Positions 22,697-33,958 of a stretch of 64,000 nt of DNA are shown piece after piece; position 1 is the first letter of the stretch; every line of letters begins with the position of its first letter. Origin of the DNA: Siderastrea radians. Taxonomy: Eukaryota; Cnidaria; Anthozoa; Scleractinia; Rhizangiidae. The notes beneath the pieces were generated by a model. The model was not told where the DNA came from and searched no databases. It was given only the letters and a program-made list of their open reading frames with translations. Position numbers and translations under genes: made by a program. Location: contig OZ024900.1 in the NCBI GenBank assembly GCA_964017195.1, forward strand, positions 34,059,093-34,123,092, written 5' to 3'.

Positions 22697-24222
22697 ATGG
22701 CGGCCTTCGGAGGTCGGTTAATGCGGTAAGTAGCAGTTAAATCACCTTCCTTTAACCGATGTGTGTTAATATATAAATACTTATACCTCGTGAGAGAATT
22801 TAGATCTTGCATGTGAAGTAGGAGCATAGATGTCGAGTTGTATTTTACCATTTCTTTGTAGCTTTTAGATCGGATTGTATTTTTACAAGTTCGTTTTTGT
22901 ATTTTCTCTTAGTCTTGTTCGCGGGTTGACCTCACTATGTCGCGTGACAGTGGTGAAGAAGAAGTGCCTTCGTCCCGGGGGGGGGGTACTCTGCAAATTT
23001 TTGGGCGGGGGTGTGCCGCTGGGACTCTGAAACCCTTACCCTAAACTAGACCAAGTTGAGGTGCATTTTGCAACCCTATACTAGACTAAACACCAAAAAT
23101 CCGTAACCCTGTCCCAGACTAGCTATTTTTGAGAAACGCCATTACTGACACAGTCCAGCGAAAACAAAATGTTACGTCACATTTTAAATAATGCTCTCAA
23201 AATAAAAGTTTATTTATACTTGTTCAGTTTTTGTTTCCATCAAGTCCTCAATTTCAGGTTAACCTGAGTGAATAAAGAACCGTCATGAGTGTTGCCTTTC
23301 GGATACAACAGCAAAAAACGTCGACTTTCTAAATAACTTCTACGTTTACAACAACTAAAACGCGTTTTATATACAACTTCTATAAACTACAACTAAAACA
23401 GTACATCGCTCTACATCTCCGTTATAGCATTGGAAAAGCCTTACCTAATCTACCTGTAGTCCTGGGAATCTATTTTAGTGAAACACTTCAAATTCTGACC
23501 TCAATGTCAGGCCGGGAGGTCAAGACCGGGGACAAGACATGGTCCACGTGGTAATTATTTATATGCGATCATTTCTCATTATATGGTTTATAGGGGAGTT
23601 ATATATATATATAAACACTTACCTTCTTTCTCCTAATCACAATGGTGTAAAATGTTGACAATCCCGTTTCACGATGCAGTCCTCAACAGAACGTTGTTGG
23701 AATACCAAAGGCAAAATCGAGGCAAAAGCGTCTAAAGACCCAGGTTGGCTATTCGACTCCGTATTAACCTCGTCAGTCACACGCTGAGTTGTCTCGAGCA
23801 CGCACGTACGCATTACGAAGAACAATCAACTGTTTATTTTTAGCTATTGTTAAAAACCACCGATTTCCGTCTAAATCCCGAATGTTGACAGTCTAGGATA
23901 CCCAGCAGTGTTTTCAGTGATAACCTATCCTGGGTATTAAACCCATCTCTATTAACGCTTTCTTTGCTAGTTGCCGGTAAATTTGCCAAATTGATTTCTT
24001 TTTAGTGTCAATTGCCGGGAAACCTAGTCTAGACTAAATTCTCCAACCAACTGATTAGTTTCCTTGAAAATGATACCCTATTCTAGACCAAAACTTTCTG
24101 ATTTCCGTACCCTATCCCAGACTAAACAGCTTGAAAACCATACCCTTCACAGCGGCACATACCCATATAGCGTGTATATGGGAGTACCCCCCCCCCCGGG
24201 GCCTTCGTCCCCTTGCTCGCAA
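22697..24222 (+). pseudogene. Two apparent 5' exons of an unidentified gene, split by a transposon
   Basis: An ATG at 22697 in good context begins a 29-base coding piece (MAAFGGRLM plus part of an Arg codon) that ends at a strong donor (GCG|gtaagt, 22725/22726). A pyrimidine-rich acceptor 'tattttctcttag' ends at 22912. From 22913 the frame continues, in matching phase, through an Arg/Lys/Leu-rich stretch to 22975. There the 1.2-kb element begins; after it the exon resumes at 24211 and ends at a donor (CGCAA|gtgagt, 24222/24223). The basic, acid-free start would suit a mitochondrial targeting peptide. I do not recognise the gene. It lies entirely inside the TIR element 22035-24794, so it may be a captured fragment; a host gene later bracketed by repeats is the alternative. 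Confidence 0.35.
22976..24201. mobile_element. G-rich-ended DNA element with 9-bp target duplication
   Basis: The left end is C plus ten G then TACTC; the right end is GGGAGTA plus eleven C then GGGG. Subterminal phrases are also mirrored ('gtgtgccgctg' against 'cagcggcaca', 'aacccttaccc' against 'gggtatgg' on the other strand). CCTTCGTCC is duplicated at 22967-22975 and 24202-24210. The interior has repeated 'ccctatnctagac' phrases but no transposase. Degenerate relatives lie near 6029 and 27205. Confidence 0.75.
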
Positions 24223-24804
24223 GTGAGTTGTGAACTTATGCCAGGCTGGTAGAATGAACTTTACACAAATGGAGCAGTGTTAATTGTTATGGTTGGTTTA
24301 TAGCAAAAATATATTTTGGAGAAAATTAAAGAAAGTTTAAGTTTCCTACATTTGCAATGTGTTTTATCTGTACTTATTAATTAATAAACCAGGAAGATAA
24401 CAAAAGTCAAATCGGGGGAATTTTTCAAGATTCCGTGACTGACCGTTTGTTTACATTTGTTGTGGTTTTATCGCATCGGATCATGAATGACCACACAATC
24501 GCTACACAAATTGAAATCATGACTCAGCGTTTTCGTTTCGAGTCATGGAGCAAGATCATTCCCCGGTAATGCGAGTTTTCGTGGAATATGACATCGGAAA
24601 AGGGATTGCGTGACAACCGGTAAGTTATAAAATGAAATAATATAAAAAAAAAACCAAAAAAACAGTTTCAAATGTCAGTCTGCATTTTGTACCCAGTCTG
24701 CAGTCCGCAGTCTGCATTTTGTACCTAGTCTGCATTTTGTACCCGGTCTGCAGTCTGCAGTCTGCAGTCTGCAGTCTGCATTTTGTACTGACCGGTTTCG
24801 ACCC

Positions 24805-25310
24805 ATGGCAGAGGTCGCTTTTCGTCCCGCCCGTCAGCTCAGCGAATACAAAGGAAAAGGGGCCTCTGCTAGCAGGGAAAACATATACAAAAGCTAAACG
24901 TTCTCTACTACAGCATATTGAACAGGAAATCAAGTTGCAAAGGTTTAAAGGGTAAAACTTACCCTAAGAAGATTCCCATGTGAAAGAAAGTACAAGTAGA
25001 TGTACAAGTCTTGCTTTTTAGACATTGCCGGACTTTTTACCCAAGCCGTGCACAAAACAGACCGCTGTATAAAACACAATGATATTTCTTTGTTATAAAT
25101 TCAAAGGTCAGTCATGTTATTGAGATGTGTTTGGACATAAACATTTGCTTCTAAAAGTAAAAACAGAACGTTTTGAATACTTCCAATTTTATAGAGAAAG
25201 TGCCGTTTCTTTGGAAAAGACCTTATGTATATTCCCACCACGTTCCGTCCTCCATTTTGAATTGTTGTTGTTTAGCACCCAGTCTTGCACGGTTAATGAG
25301 ATGCACGAGA
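24805..25310. other. MITE-like remnant, then intergenic sequence
   Basis: The first 75 bases are the inverse copy of the GC-rich repeat at 20708-20790. The remainder holds no supported feature. Confidence 0.4.
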
Positions 25311-25314
25311 AAAA

Positions 25315-25800
25315 TTGGGGAGGGGAGGGGAGGGGATGGGGATCATTTGAGAGTTCGATTTGATCATTTGGGGATCATTTCGAGGGTTGTACAGTACTCA
25401 GATATATTGGTGTCGGCGTGGTGCGAATGACGACTAATTATGGAGTATACCCCAAAACAATCCTCTTAGGCTAAACCTGGCCCAAACAAAAAAAGAACTT
25501 TTTATCTCCAATAAAAAGGCCAAGAGAGTCTGAGACGGTTTATGCTTTCACCTGTCTTTCCGTCAAGTTTGCACTGACGAAACTGATTCAATTGTTTGAC
25601 ATAAAATTAAGAACCCTAGCCGGTACACATGTTTTTTGTCAATTCTAAAAAATCCTACCAAAATCTTCACTACCCAAAACAAGTCCAACAGAAAGACTCT
25701 AACCAAAAAGAGGTCCTAATCGCTAATTTCAAATCCAAAAAAGGCCTTCGCACCTCCCCCGTCATTAATATACCTTAGTACCCTCACCCCTCCCCTCGAG
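25315..25800. mobile_element. Probable degenerate G-rich-ended repeat
   Basis: It starts 'ggggaggggaggggatgggg' and ends 'ccctcacccctcccctcgag', which are inverse-like ends, with internal phrases such as 'ccaaaacaa', 'aggctaaacctggcccaaac' and 'tccaaaaaaggcctt' typical of a repeat. No clear target duplication. Confidence 0.4.
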
Positions 25801-26108
25801 CCTGAGAGTCAAGAATAAAATATCTGATCCCAATATTTGTTCAAAGAACGGATAACTTTATGCACTGGATAAGCCGTAATCCAGCAGATACAAAAGTGCA
25901 AAAATCTCTCCATAGCCCTATGATTTATGAAAAGTGTATCTATACATGAAACGTTTGGCCTTGCAAAAATTCTGCCAAATAAGTACAAAGTTAAAATAAG
26001 ATTGCTCTGTTGGATAACGACTTATCCACTGGGTAAAGCTTAATCCAGTCTTTGAACAGCTGGGACTGCCTTCCGAGAAAGCGATTGATATAAATGTCAA
26101 CTGCACGA

Positions 26109-26275
26109 TTAACCCTTTCAGCCCTAACAGTGACGAAAATGAAATTTCTCTTTACATCATCACTACTTGTTCAAACGTTCAAGTGATGAGAATAAAGAAA
26201 GTGATCATAAAGGATGACATGTCTTGATAATTAGACAAATCCCTATATGAAGAACAGTAAGGAGAATAAGACTAC
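26109..26275. mobile_element. Truncated piggyBac-like MITE
   Basis: It begins TTAACCCTTTCAGCCCTAAC, closely matching the element at 35719-35932, and runs to 'agtaaggagaataag', where the similarity stops without the right terminal repeat. Confidence 0.65.
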
Positions 26276-26279
26276 ACTG

Positions 26280-28245
26280 TGAATAGACTCTCGCTGTAGC
26301 GAACATACAAGGGCAACAACAACAAATAACATTTGCTAGTCAAGAAAACAGAGGAATCGGGAGTTCGATAAAGTCCACAGTGAATAACCTGATCGACCGA
26401 AGGACTCGAGTGATAGGGATCGAGATAGCCGGGGGTTCGAAATGAAAGGGTCTACTGTATTAGATAAATGTTAAAGATAATCAATAAAACCATGTAGCTA
26501 CTTGTAACTATTTGCTGTATTTGTATATCTACATTACCTGAAGACTTCAGGAGACGGTTGTATTGTTGTCCGTGGTCAATATGGCCACGTGTTTGCAAAT
26601 TATCGCTCAGAAAGAAACGTCTTGGCTTGGCAACCGAGGCCTGAAGACAGTAGTTCTTCGTTTCGATAATAATTACTTCCCCTTAGTAATGTTGTCAAAG
26701 TTTCTAAGCTGATTTACAACAATTTCGAGTTACATATAGCCCTTTTGGCATTCCTTACTTTCACTTCCTGGTAAAGGTGAGAAATATAATTGAATAATGT
26801 ATTCATGAATAATTATCTGCAATTCAAATGAGAGTTCAGTTTTAGACACATTCTCGAACATCCTCAGCGATGTCCAAACCTATAATTTTGTGCAAAGTTT
26901 TCTTTATTATTTTACGTAAAATTTTTGCAAGATTCAGCTCATGTAAAAAGCCCTTAATCTCCAATTACTGCATACTACAAATCCAGAACTAAAACGGCGG
27001 GTCTCTTGCACATTCCACAGGTCACGAGTGCAGGGCTCTGTGCTACCGATTTAAAAACAAGTTAAACAGTGTTTTCTCGCCCTAAAACAGGCTAAAACTT
27101 TATTTGTTGTACTGGGAACACGGCCCAGTTTGTTTAAGACTGCACTTGTGACCAGTGGAATGTGAACTGTTGTAGAGGAGACCCGGCCGAACTCAAAAAA
27201 GAGAATCATTCTCGGAGGGGGTGCTTTCCGAAAATCTGGGCGGGCGTGTGCGGCGCACTCCTTAAAACCATTTACTCTAGCTCAGATCAAAATATGTGTT
27301 TTTCCCTACTCTATTTCAGACCTGACCCAAAATTCGATACCCTATTTAACCAGCCCAGGAACTGCTTTGGTTTCCGTAGAAATTTGAGAAGGGCTTCAAC
27401 TTTTTGATAATAATCAAAACACACTTCGTGTGAACGACGTTTTAGTGAAATGGAGAGGTTGCACCCGATTTGCTTTAATAGACAACTTTTATCCACCGGA
27501 TAGGGTTAGACCTTCCGAAGACCTAACTACTCTTACATTGTAAAACTTCATGAGCCTACAATTTTCATGCATATAAGTATTTTGGCTTTTCAAAAACCTG
27601 GAGTTATTTGAATCGGATCTTAATTATTTTGCGTTTGTTATCACCGTTTTTTGCATTCTGTTAAAAACTCTAATTATGCCAGAATAATGCTCACTATACC
27701 TAAACAGCCGATGTAACATGAAAATAGTAAAAAAAAAAAAATCAAAAAGTAGATAAATCAAGATGTTAACAATCAGGAGAAAATAAGCACTCGGCCATTT
27801 ATAAATAAATGGTTCCGTTTAGGTCTAAAGGGCGGATTTGCTTGCGTGCTGAACCACTGCTGCAAACGGCCATCATGATCACTGAGCCAATTTTACCGAA
27901 TTTAATTATACCTTAATGCAACAAGTACCGAATACAATGCTACGAACGCCTTCGATCTTATCTTTTAAAATGCCCGATTGATATTTTCCGTCTAGATATC
28001 ATTTTTCGTTATTCTGCGTATCGTTGAAATTTAGCAAAAATGTTTTACTACAGTTAGATAACTGTAGTAATTTATGCTTACTTATGCTCGTAAATTGATT
28101 AAAATGCCTTATGGTGCCTGCTGGCATTTCTAGGAAAGCTCCGTTATCCTCGTCAATTCTATTCGGATACTGATTCTTCTGGTATTAGGCTCGATAAATC
28201 ATTCATTCTGATCAGCCAAATTTCTATAGAAACGATTCTTGTCAG
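26280..28245. other. Intergenic; decayed repeats
   Basis: At 26285-26460 a fragment with 'cgaactcccg'-type phrases looks like a decayed repeat, and 27205-27360 resembles the G-rich-ended family ('gggggtgctttccgaaaatc' onward). A small perfect palindrome 'actacagttagataactgtagt' lies near 28047. No gene could be supported. Confidence 0.35.
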
Positions 28246-28333
28246 CCTCGTTCCCAGGACTTTACTTTTTTTAAAATTTGTAGAGTGGGAAATTTTCCAA
28301 TTTTAAAAAAGGAAAAAAGTCCTGGGAACGAGG
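28246..28333. mobile_element. 88-bp hairpin MITE
   Basis: Ends CCTCGTTCCCAGGACTTTAC and its near-perfect inverse (finishing GTCCTGGGAACGAGG) surround a T/A-rich centre. No clear target duplication. Confidence 0.8.
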
Positions 28334-30200
28334 TTGGATTATTGTTTTATATTTTTTATTATGCAGTAAGATTCAATAACTATTGGGAACTTCGTAATCA
28401 GCGCACTTCTCCATTTATACATTGGCAGACTGAAACGAATTGCATGGTGGAATTTTTTTTTTTACTTTTATCAGTACTTTTGTTATTTGTTCGCGTTTGT
28501 TATCATTCTTTTTCGCATTTTATGTTAGTCTCTATTTTGTTATCTATTTCCCACCCTTATTATACTTAAATTCCACCGAAAAATGCTCTTTGTACTGAAA
28601 CAAGGCTTTCTGCCGCAAACGGCTGAAAAATGTTTTTATATGGTCAAAATTATGCCAGCACATGTAATTCAAGCCAAGCAAACACGGGATGTTCTCTTGT
28701 CCAAGCTTATTTCTGACGCCAAATTGGGCAAAAGCCGCTCAAACTAGCGTAAATGTACGGAATTTTGGCCAACTTTGAACTTCTGTAATTCTGCTCGAAT
28801 TTTGTCGGATTTAGAGTGTCCATGCCTTTTAAAAGGTACTTCCTCTATAATTATTACCCTTAATAGAGAGGTCAAATTCAGGCTAAAGCGAACGCAAATA
28901 TAAAGTTAAGACTTAAACAATTTCTATTCAAAATGAGCTAGTTTCCTCGAAACCCATAGCTACTAGTGATAGTTAGTGTGAGAACGGAACGAAACGTTTC
29001 TCACAGGACGGTACACGTGAATCTCTATCATCTTGTTTGGACCAGATAATTCTTAACGCGCTTTAAACGTTTGTCACAACAAAGTCAATAACAGTCTAAA
29101 TAAACAAAGTTTATTGAAGAGAAACGATGCCCAAAGAAGTAAATAGCGAAATGAAAACCACAATCAGACTAACTGACAAATGTTTGGTAATACAAAAGGA
29201 ATACATGAGAGACAAAGGCATAAAAAACTTCTTCGTCCGCTTGAGGGAATTTCACTTGGAGCAAAAGTTGAACTTTAAAGGCTTGATGTTAACACGTTAA
29301 AACGTTAACCTGAACAAATTGGTTTTCCTGGATACGTCCAAAAAAGTATTACCAAGTATAACAGATCGAACAGATACTTTGTTTGTTTCGTAGATCGTAC
29401 GTGGGCATATATAATCCGCAGGACGAACCACAAAAACCGTAGTGTAATGATACAAATAAACTTAAAAGACTAGAGAGGAAATACGAAAACCAGAAAATAC
29501 GAAAAAGTGAAAAAAAGTGCTGAGTTTATTCGTCTTTATTACCGGTGCCCATTTAGTTTACCATCTGATATTTAGAAATCTTAGGTTCTAATTCTACAGC
29601 TAACATGACGGTGGCCAACTCGAAAGCTGTCGCTCCTTTGGCCGCTGTACACGTACTGTACACGCTTCTTTATAGTAAATGGTTGTAAATGTGTTATAAA
29701 AATAATTGTTAATGTCAATGCTGTAAACAGTGTGAAATAAAGTTGAAAGTTGAAAGGTGCTAATCGAAAAGCTGTGAGCATTTAATCTGCCTATCATATT
29801 ATTCTGATTTGTCAAATGCATAGCTAACAACCAGATGCGAAATGAGACCAAAGGAAAGCAAATTAACTTTTTTGTCACGAAACCAACTTGGTTTTCACAT
29901 TGTAAAACTTTGTTGTCTCTCACGACTTACGTTTTCAGTGTCATTGTTATGCACGCGCAATTTATATTGCGTACATAATAAGTGAAGAGAGTTGTCATCA
30001 CTGTCGACGGAGCTAGTGCTGTACTCAACTACTGAATGTGTGGTATTATCGCCAAAACTTGTTATTTTGAGCCCCCTGCTATGTTTGCATGGCTCTAAGA
30101 ACCACAAGCTCCACTGCACTTGCTTTTGCGATGAATAGTGTTTTAAAATCAGTTTTCAGTCCGACCTTGTCGAGCTGCGCCCTTGCTGTTCTTTGCTTGG
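28334..30200. other. Intergenic sequence
   Basis: No supported gene. Near 29720-29760 the phrase 'aataaagttgaaagttgaaag' resembles the short-repeat tail of a non-LTR retrotransposon, but no body was recognised upstream. Confidence 0.3.
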
Positions 30201-30215
30201 GCGATTAGCGAGACA

Positions 30216-30216
<1 letters not shown>

Positions 30217-30260
<44 letters not shown>
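30217..30260. repeat. (ATT)n microsatellite
   Basis: Pure trinucleotide run of about 44 bases, just outside the 3' end of the Penelope-like element. Confidence 0.95.
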
Positions 30261-30279
30261 GATGTATATACAAGGCTAA

Positions 30280-31590
30280 AAAAGATAAAAAGGGGGGGTA
30301 TAAACAATTAAAAGGAACCAAACGTTTTCGACAAGTATGTCATCATCAGGGTTAAAAGGCCGTTCGTGATTTGCATGGTTTTTATACTAAGGTTATTCCC
30401 GAAGGGTAGATGGGTAGATAGGTACTCTATTAAAATACTTTGCAGCTCATAGAGCCGAATTGCGTATTCTACATTCTAGGATACAAATTTACAAAATTTA
30501 AAATTTAGAATTTATAATATCTAAAATCTAATAATAATAATAATAATAATTATAAAATTTAATAATACTAAGAATTATAATTATAATATCTAAAAACTAT
30601 ATCGCTAATAATGATAGCATTAAAAACCTAGTTATTCACTTTTTGCATTCACCAGAGAGCATGACGCCATAATAAAACTGTTTTTAAATCTGTTTGTCTT
30701 ACACCGTGGCAAGTTAAAGGTGCGCGCGTGCCTTAAATTGTACTTACAATCATATAAGGGTGGCAAAAGTTTCTTAAGTTTGTGGCCGCTGTCGTTACAG
30801 ATATTCTCAAAGGTGTGCTTGCAAATATCATTGTGATGCTTCGCTACAGTTGGAAGGTTCACTAGCGCTAGAGCACGCTGATACTCAATGCCGGGGCAGA
30901 TGATTCGCATCGCCCTCCTCTGAACGCGCTCTAATTCGTGCGTTAAGTAAGCCGGGAGAGAATAATGGAAGACAGGTGCGGCATAATCAATAACGGAACG
31001 CACACATGTGACGTACAAAAGACAGAGATCTTCCTGAGAAACTCGGGCTCTTTTGAGCTGGATAAGAAAATAGAGCCTTTTGGCTGCCTTCTTTATCACT
31101 TCTGTAATATGCGCGTTCCAAGATAGGTCACTTGAAATGGTTACCCCTAAGAGTTTAGCGTCGCTAACAGCCTTTATACACTCTCCTCCGATAACTACAG
31201 GAGGGAACTCGCGACTGACTGAGGCAAACGAAATACGTAGCTCTATATTTGTCAATATTTAACAGGGAACAACTGCGCAACATAGCAATTAACTTGTTTG
31301 TTTAAAGTTGGGCTCCTTTGTTGGATAATTAGGCCCTCGATGATCTTTCTCTTAAAATAAGATCTTACTGAACAAAGGACTCTCCACTGGAATGAGTGAC
31401 TTGGGTTTTCCAAAAGGTGACGTGCTGGTTCCGAGGTGTATCAGATATTTGAATGTTCAGTTATTCGCACTTCAAAATTTCGCATTGTTTCACCTACATA
31501 GTTTTCTCCGCATGAGCATTCTCCTTCGTAAATAACGTGGGACTTGTGAAGGTTTTTGTCCTTGAGGCTGAATAGACTTTTGATTTGTCT
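30280..31590 (-). mobile_element. Penelope-like element 3' part with GIY-YIG domain, split by a LINE
   Basis: On the minus strand, 31585 down to about 31262 encodes a GIY-YIG endonuclease C-terminus: HVIYEGECSCGENYVGET, then an Arg/Glu/His region and, further on, a segment containing LNKQ. This layout is typical of Penelope-like elements. An in-frame TGA at 31441-31443 breaks it. After the LINE insertion, element sequence resumes at about 30470. Near 30349-30325 it carries CTGATGA, a short GACA/TGTC stem and GAAA, a hammerhead-like arrangement known from LTRs of these elements. The reverse transcriptase part is missing upstream of about 31590, so this is a truncated, dead copy. Confidence 0.6.
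30632..31258 (-). mobile_element. 5'-truncated CR1/L2-like LINE, reverse transcriptase C-terminus
   Basis: A 207-codon frame matches the region after the catalytic core of CR1/L2/Jockey-type reverse transcriptases: KLLGVTISSDLSWNAHI, then KKAAKRLYFLIQLKRA, a CVRSVIDYAAPVFHYSLP motif, LERVQRRAMRIICPG and a C-terminal KTNRFKNSFI. The catalytic domain is absent. On the minus strand the frame ends at 30632 and is followed by AT-rich text with ATT-type short repeats (about 30480-30610), a usual LINE 3' end. It interrupts the Penelope-like element, so it is the younger insertion. Confidence 0.75.
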
Positions 31591-31699
31591 AGTTTGCCAC
31601 AGAATGATGAAAATATACTTGAAATTAGTGAAGGAGTTCAGTTTATCTTTTTTAGCCTTGTATATACATCATTTTACCTTTTAGCGAATATTATGTCAA

Positions 31700-31747
31700 C
31701 TATTATTATTATTATTATTATTGTTATTATTATTATTATTATTATTT
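31700..31747. repeat. (ATT)n microsatellite
   Basis: Trinucleotide run with one GTT interruption, directly 5' of the cupin-like pseudogene. Confidence 0.95.
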
Positions 31748-31749
31748 GT

Positions 31750-32286
31750 TTTCGTGGGTGTGAACATCGTTAGCGCCAAGTCCCTTATCCTGATTAAAAT
31801 CCGGGATGAAAACAACATTGGTGGCATGGTGCTAGAAGACGGCTGGTGTCAGCTGACGCCCTGGACCCAACTTACCCGCGGGATGTCCCGCTGTACAAGT
31901 CACCACAGTTTGACGTAGGGACAGTTGAATTTGATCCCTATGAAGTGGCCGGATCTGAGAAGCCAAGTCAGGGGGATGGTGTCAGGAAGTATAACATCAA
32001 AGTGAATGTGTGGTTCAGTCCAGCCAAGACTCACTGTGGCCTCCACGATCATCATACAGACCCAGAGATGCTAGAAGTTCACACCCAGGTTTATGGAACA
32101 GGAAGACTGCAGAAGTTTCACAATAATGATTTTAAGAGCATATATGAAGATGTGATGATGGCTCCCGGCTTTACCCATGATCCCTTTACTGGTGTCAAGG
32201 AAAATGGCGACCTGTTCTATGGATGGCACCAATACTACTGTGATACTGATTGCATCTAGATGGCCATTGAACATCACCCAGCTTAA
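31750..32286 (+). pseudogene. Processed-looking pseudogene of a probable cupin-fold protein
   Basis: One continuous reading frame from 31846 to 32259 has real protein composition, with the cluster HCGLHDHH, an acidic residue soon after, then APGFTHDPF. That resembles the two metal-binding cupin motifs (HxH..E and PG..H). Upstream, codons ending in GGMVLEDGW continue in another frame, so a single missing base lies near 31845. At 32258-32260 a TAG interrupts the frame, which then continues MAIEHHPA to TAA at 32284-32286; a Trp codon TGG changed to TAG would explain it. No introns over about 500 bases suggests a retrocopy or a last exon. I do not know the exact family. Confidence 0.55.
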
Positions 32287-32289
32287 CTC

Positions 32290-33025
32290 CACAACAACTT
32301 CAATAGCTTCGAGCATTCGTTTGGCTGAGTTCATTAACATTCTTAACATAGTAGCACAACCTTAACTTAGAACATGAAACAGCAAGACCATGACTACTGA
32401 TGGTATAGTATGGATCAACTGGAAAAATAACTACCTCTCTGTGAAGAGGTCAGAGATGAAGATACGCCCGAAGGACTTTTAAGTTTCTGTGAGGCGTACA
32501 TCATGATACATTTAAGAGTAACATATATCCGGGGATTAAACGCTTATCACGATGCATAAGGGAGTTTTTCTTTAGTTTGTTGTATTGTACTGACGATTTT
32601 CTATTCAGATAATTTATTCGTTTTCACTTAAAAACAACAAAATGTCTACCTCAGCTTTTGGAAATACGCTTTTCAGCGAAACTTGAGTTCTGTAAACAAG
32701 AGAGACTTCTTTCAGAAAAAGGCGAAGGACTGTGAAACTAAGAGCTTGAAAATTCGTTCATTTTACATTTAGTAAAGTGCCTCAAATAAGCCGCCATTGC
32801 TGGTCTTATAGTTCAACAGTGAGAATACGATGCTATATGCAGAGTTATTGAAACATACAGGTTTTAAGAAAACAACCGTAGTGGCCATAAAAATCATTTG
32901 TAGATCGTCCAGTGCAACTGTTCTGTAAGAGGGAAGCTTAATAAAAGTATTGAGTCATGGGATTGAAATGTTTTGTTTTCTGTTGTGTGTCAGTGAACTT
33001 TCGGTGTTTTAACTGTTTATTTTAA
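32290..33025. other. Intergenic sequence
   Basis: Sequence downstream of the cupin-like pseudogene; no supported feature. Confidence 0.3.
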
Positions 33026-33029
33026 CTGT

Positions 33030-33485
33030 TTATTTAAGCATTGAGTCTGCGGCTAAAATCGTAACTGTGATCATTCAAATGAAGGCAACTGAGCAGTACT
33101 TTCTTGTGGTGCTGTTTATCATGCTGTACAAGGTGGTTCTATCTTTTGAGTCTGTGGGTGAAATCCTTAAGTGTGACCATTCAAATGAAAGCTACTGAGC
33201 AGTACTTTCCTGTGATGCTGTTTATTATGCTGTACAAGACGGTTCTAACTTTTGAGTCTGTGGATGAAATCCTGAAGTGTGACCATTCAAATGAAAGCTA
33301 CTAAGCAGTACTTTCCTTTGGTGTTATTTATTATGCTGTACAAGACGGTTCTAACTTTTGAGCCTGTGGATGAAATCCTGAAGAGTAACCTTCGAAATCA
33401 GTAAAAGCTACTGATCCATACTTTTCTGTGTTACTGTTTAATGAGCTGTACAGCGTGTTTCTTACTCTTGAGCATGTGAATCAGT
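33030..33485 (+). repeat. 106-bp minisatellite, plus orientation
   Basis: About four monomers, each with 'gtgaccattcaaatgaaagc' and 'atgctgtacaag', at a 106-base period; the outer ones are more diverged. Same family as 8001-8578 in the opposite orientation. Confidence 0.9.
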
Positions 33486-33489
33486 TAAA

Positions 33490-33958
33490 TTCTAAAATGG
33501 TGCGACCATTCGAATTCTGATCAGACAAGCCAGAAATTGAAATTTCCGACGAGGCAAAATAACTCCTGAAGTGGAATCGACTGTTCACCAAGACGGCTGG
33601 ATAAAAAGACAAAAGAACATTTGTACAAGGAAAGTCTCAATATAAGAAAAATATTCATAAATACAAATAAGAAGATGAACTGTCCAGAACTCTGTGTATT
33701 GTTTTCCTTAAGAATTTAGCACTTTCCTTTTGGTATGTAACCAAAAAAAAAGACACTTTCCTTTTGGTATCTAGGCATGATTTTACTACAGGTTAAGATT
33801 AACGCTGAAAATGCGTCTTTGCTATTCTTATTCAGCAGCCCTGGTCTAGCTCGAACTTGGACTATTAAGTTATAGTTATTGCAACTCCAGAGAAAAGGCA
33901 TTTACTCTTTTAATGGAGTTAACCCCAAAAGTAATTTCCAATTGACACCGGGTTAGAG
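33490..33958. other. Intergenic sequence
   Basis: Short duplicated phrase 'gacactttccttttggtat' near 33718 and 33752; nothing else recognised. Confidence 0.3.

Larger units (their letters stand above)
22035..24794. mobile_element. Composite element with 260-bp TIRs and 10-bp target duplication
   Basis: The left arm 22035-22296 is inverted at 24536-24794. The outermost bases are CGGTCAGTAC/GTACTGACCG, then (GCAGACT)n-type repeats, then a shared segment ending near 'ggagcaagatca'. The direct repeat GTTTCGACCC flanks it exactly (22025-22034 and 24795-24804), so both arms moved as one unit. A duplication of 9-10 bp is typical of Mutator-like transposons. No transposase frame is present. The interior holds a MITE (22332-22544), a G-rich-ended element (22976-24201) and possible host exons (22697-24222). 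Confidence 0.7.

Noticed and set aside
28047..28068. Short perfect palindrome ACTACAGTTAGATAACTGTAGT
   Set aside because: Isolated, with no promoter, terminator or mobile-element context; short palindromes of this size are expected by chance in 64 kb.
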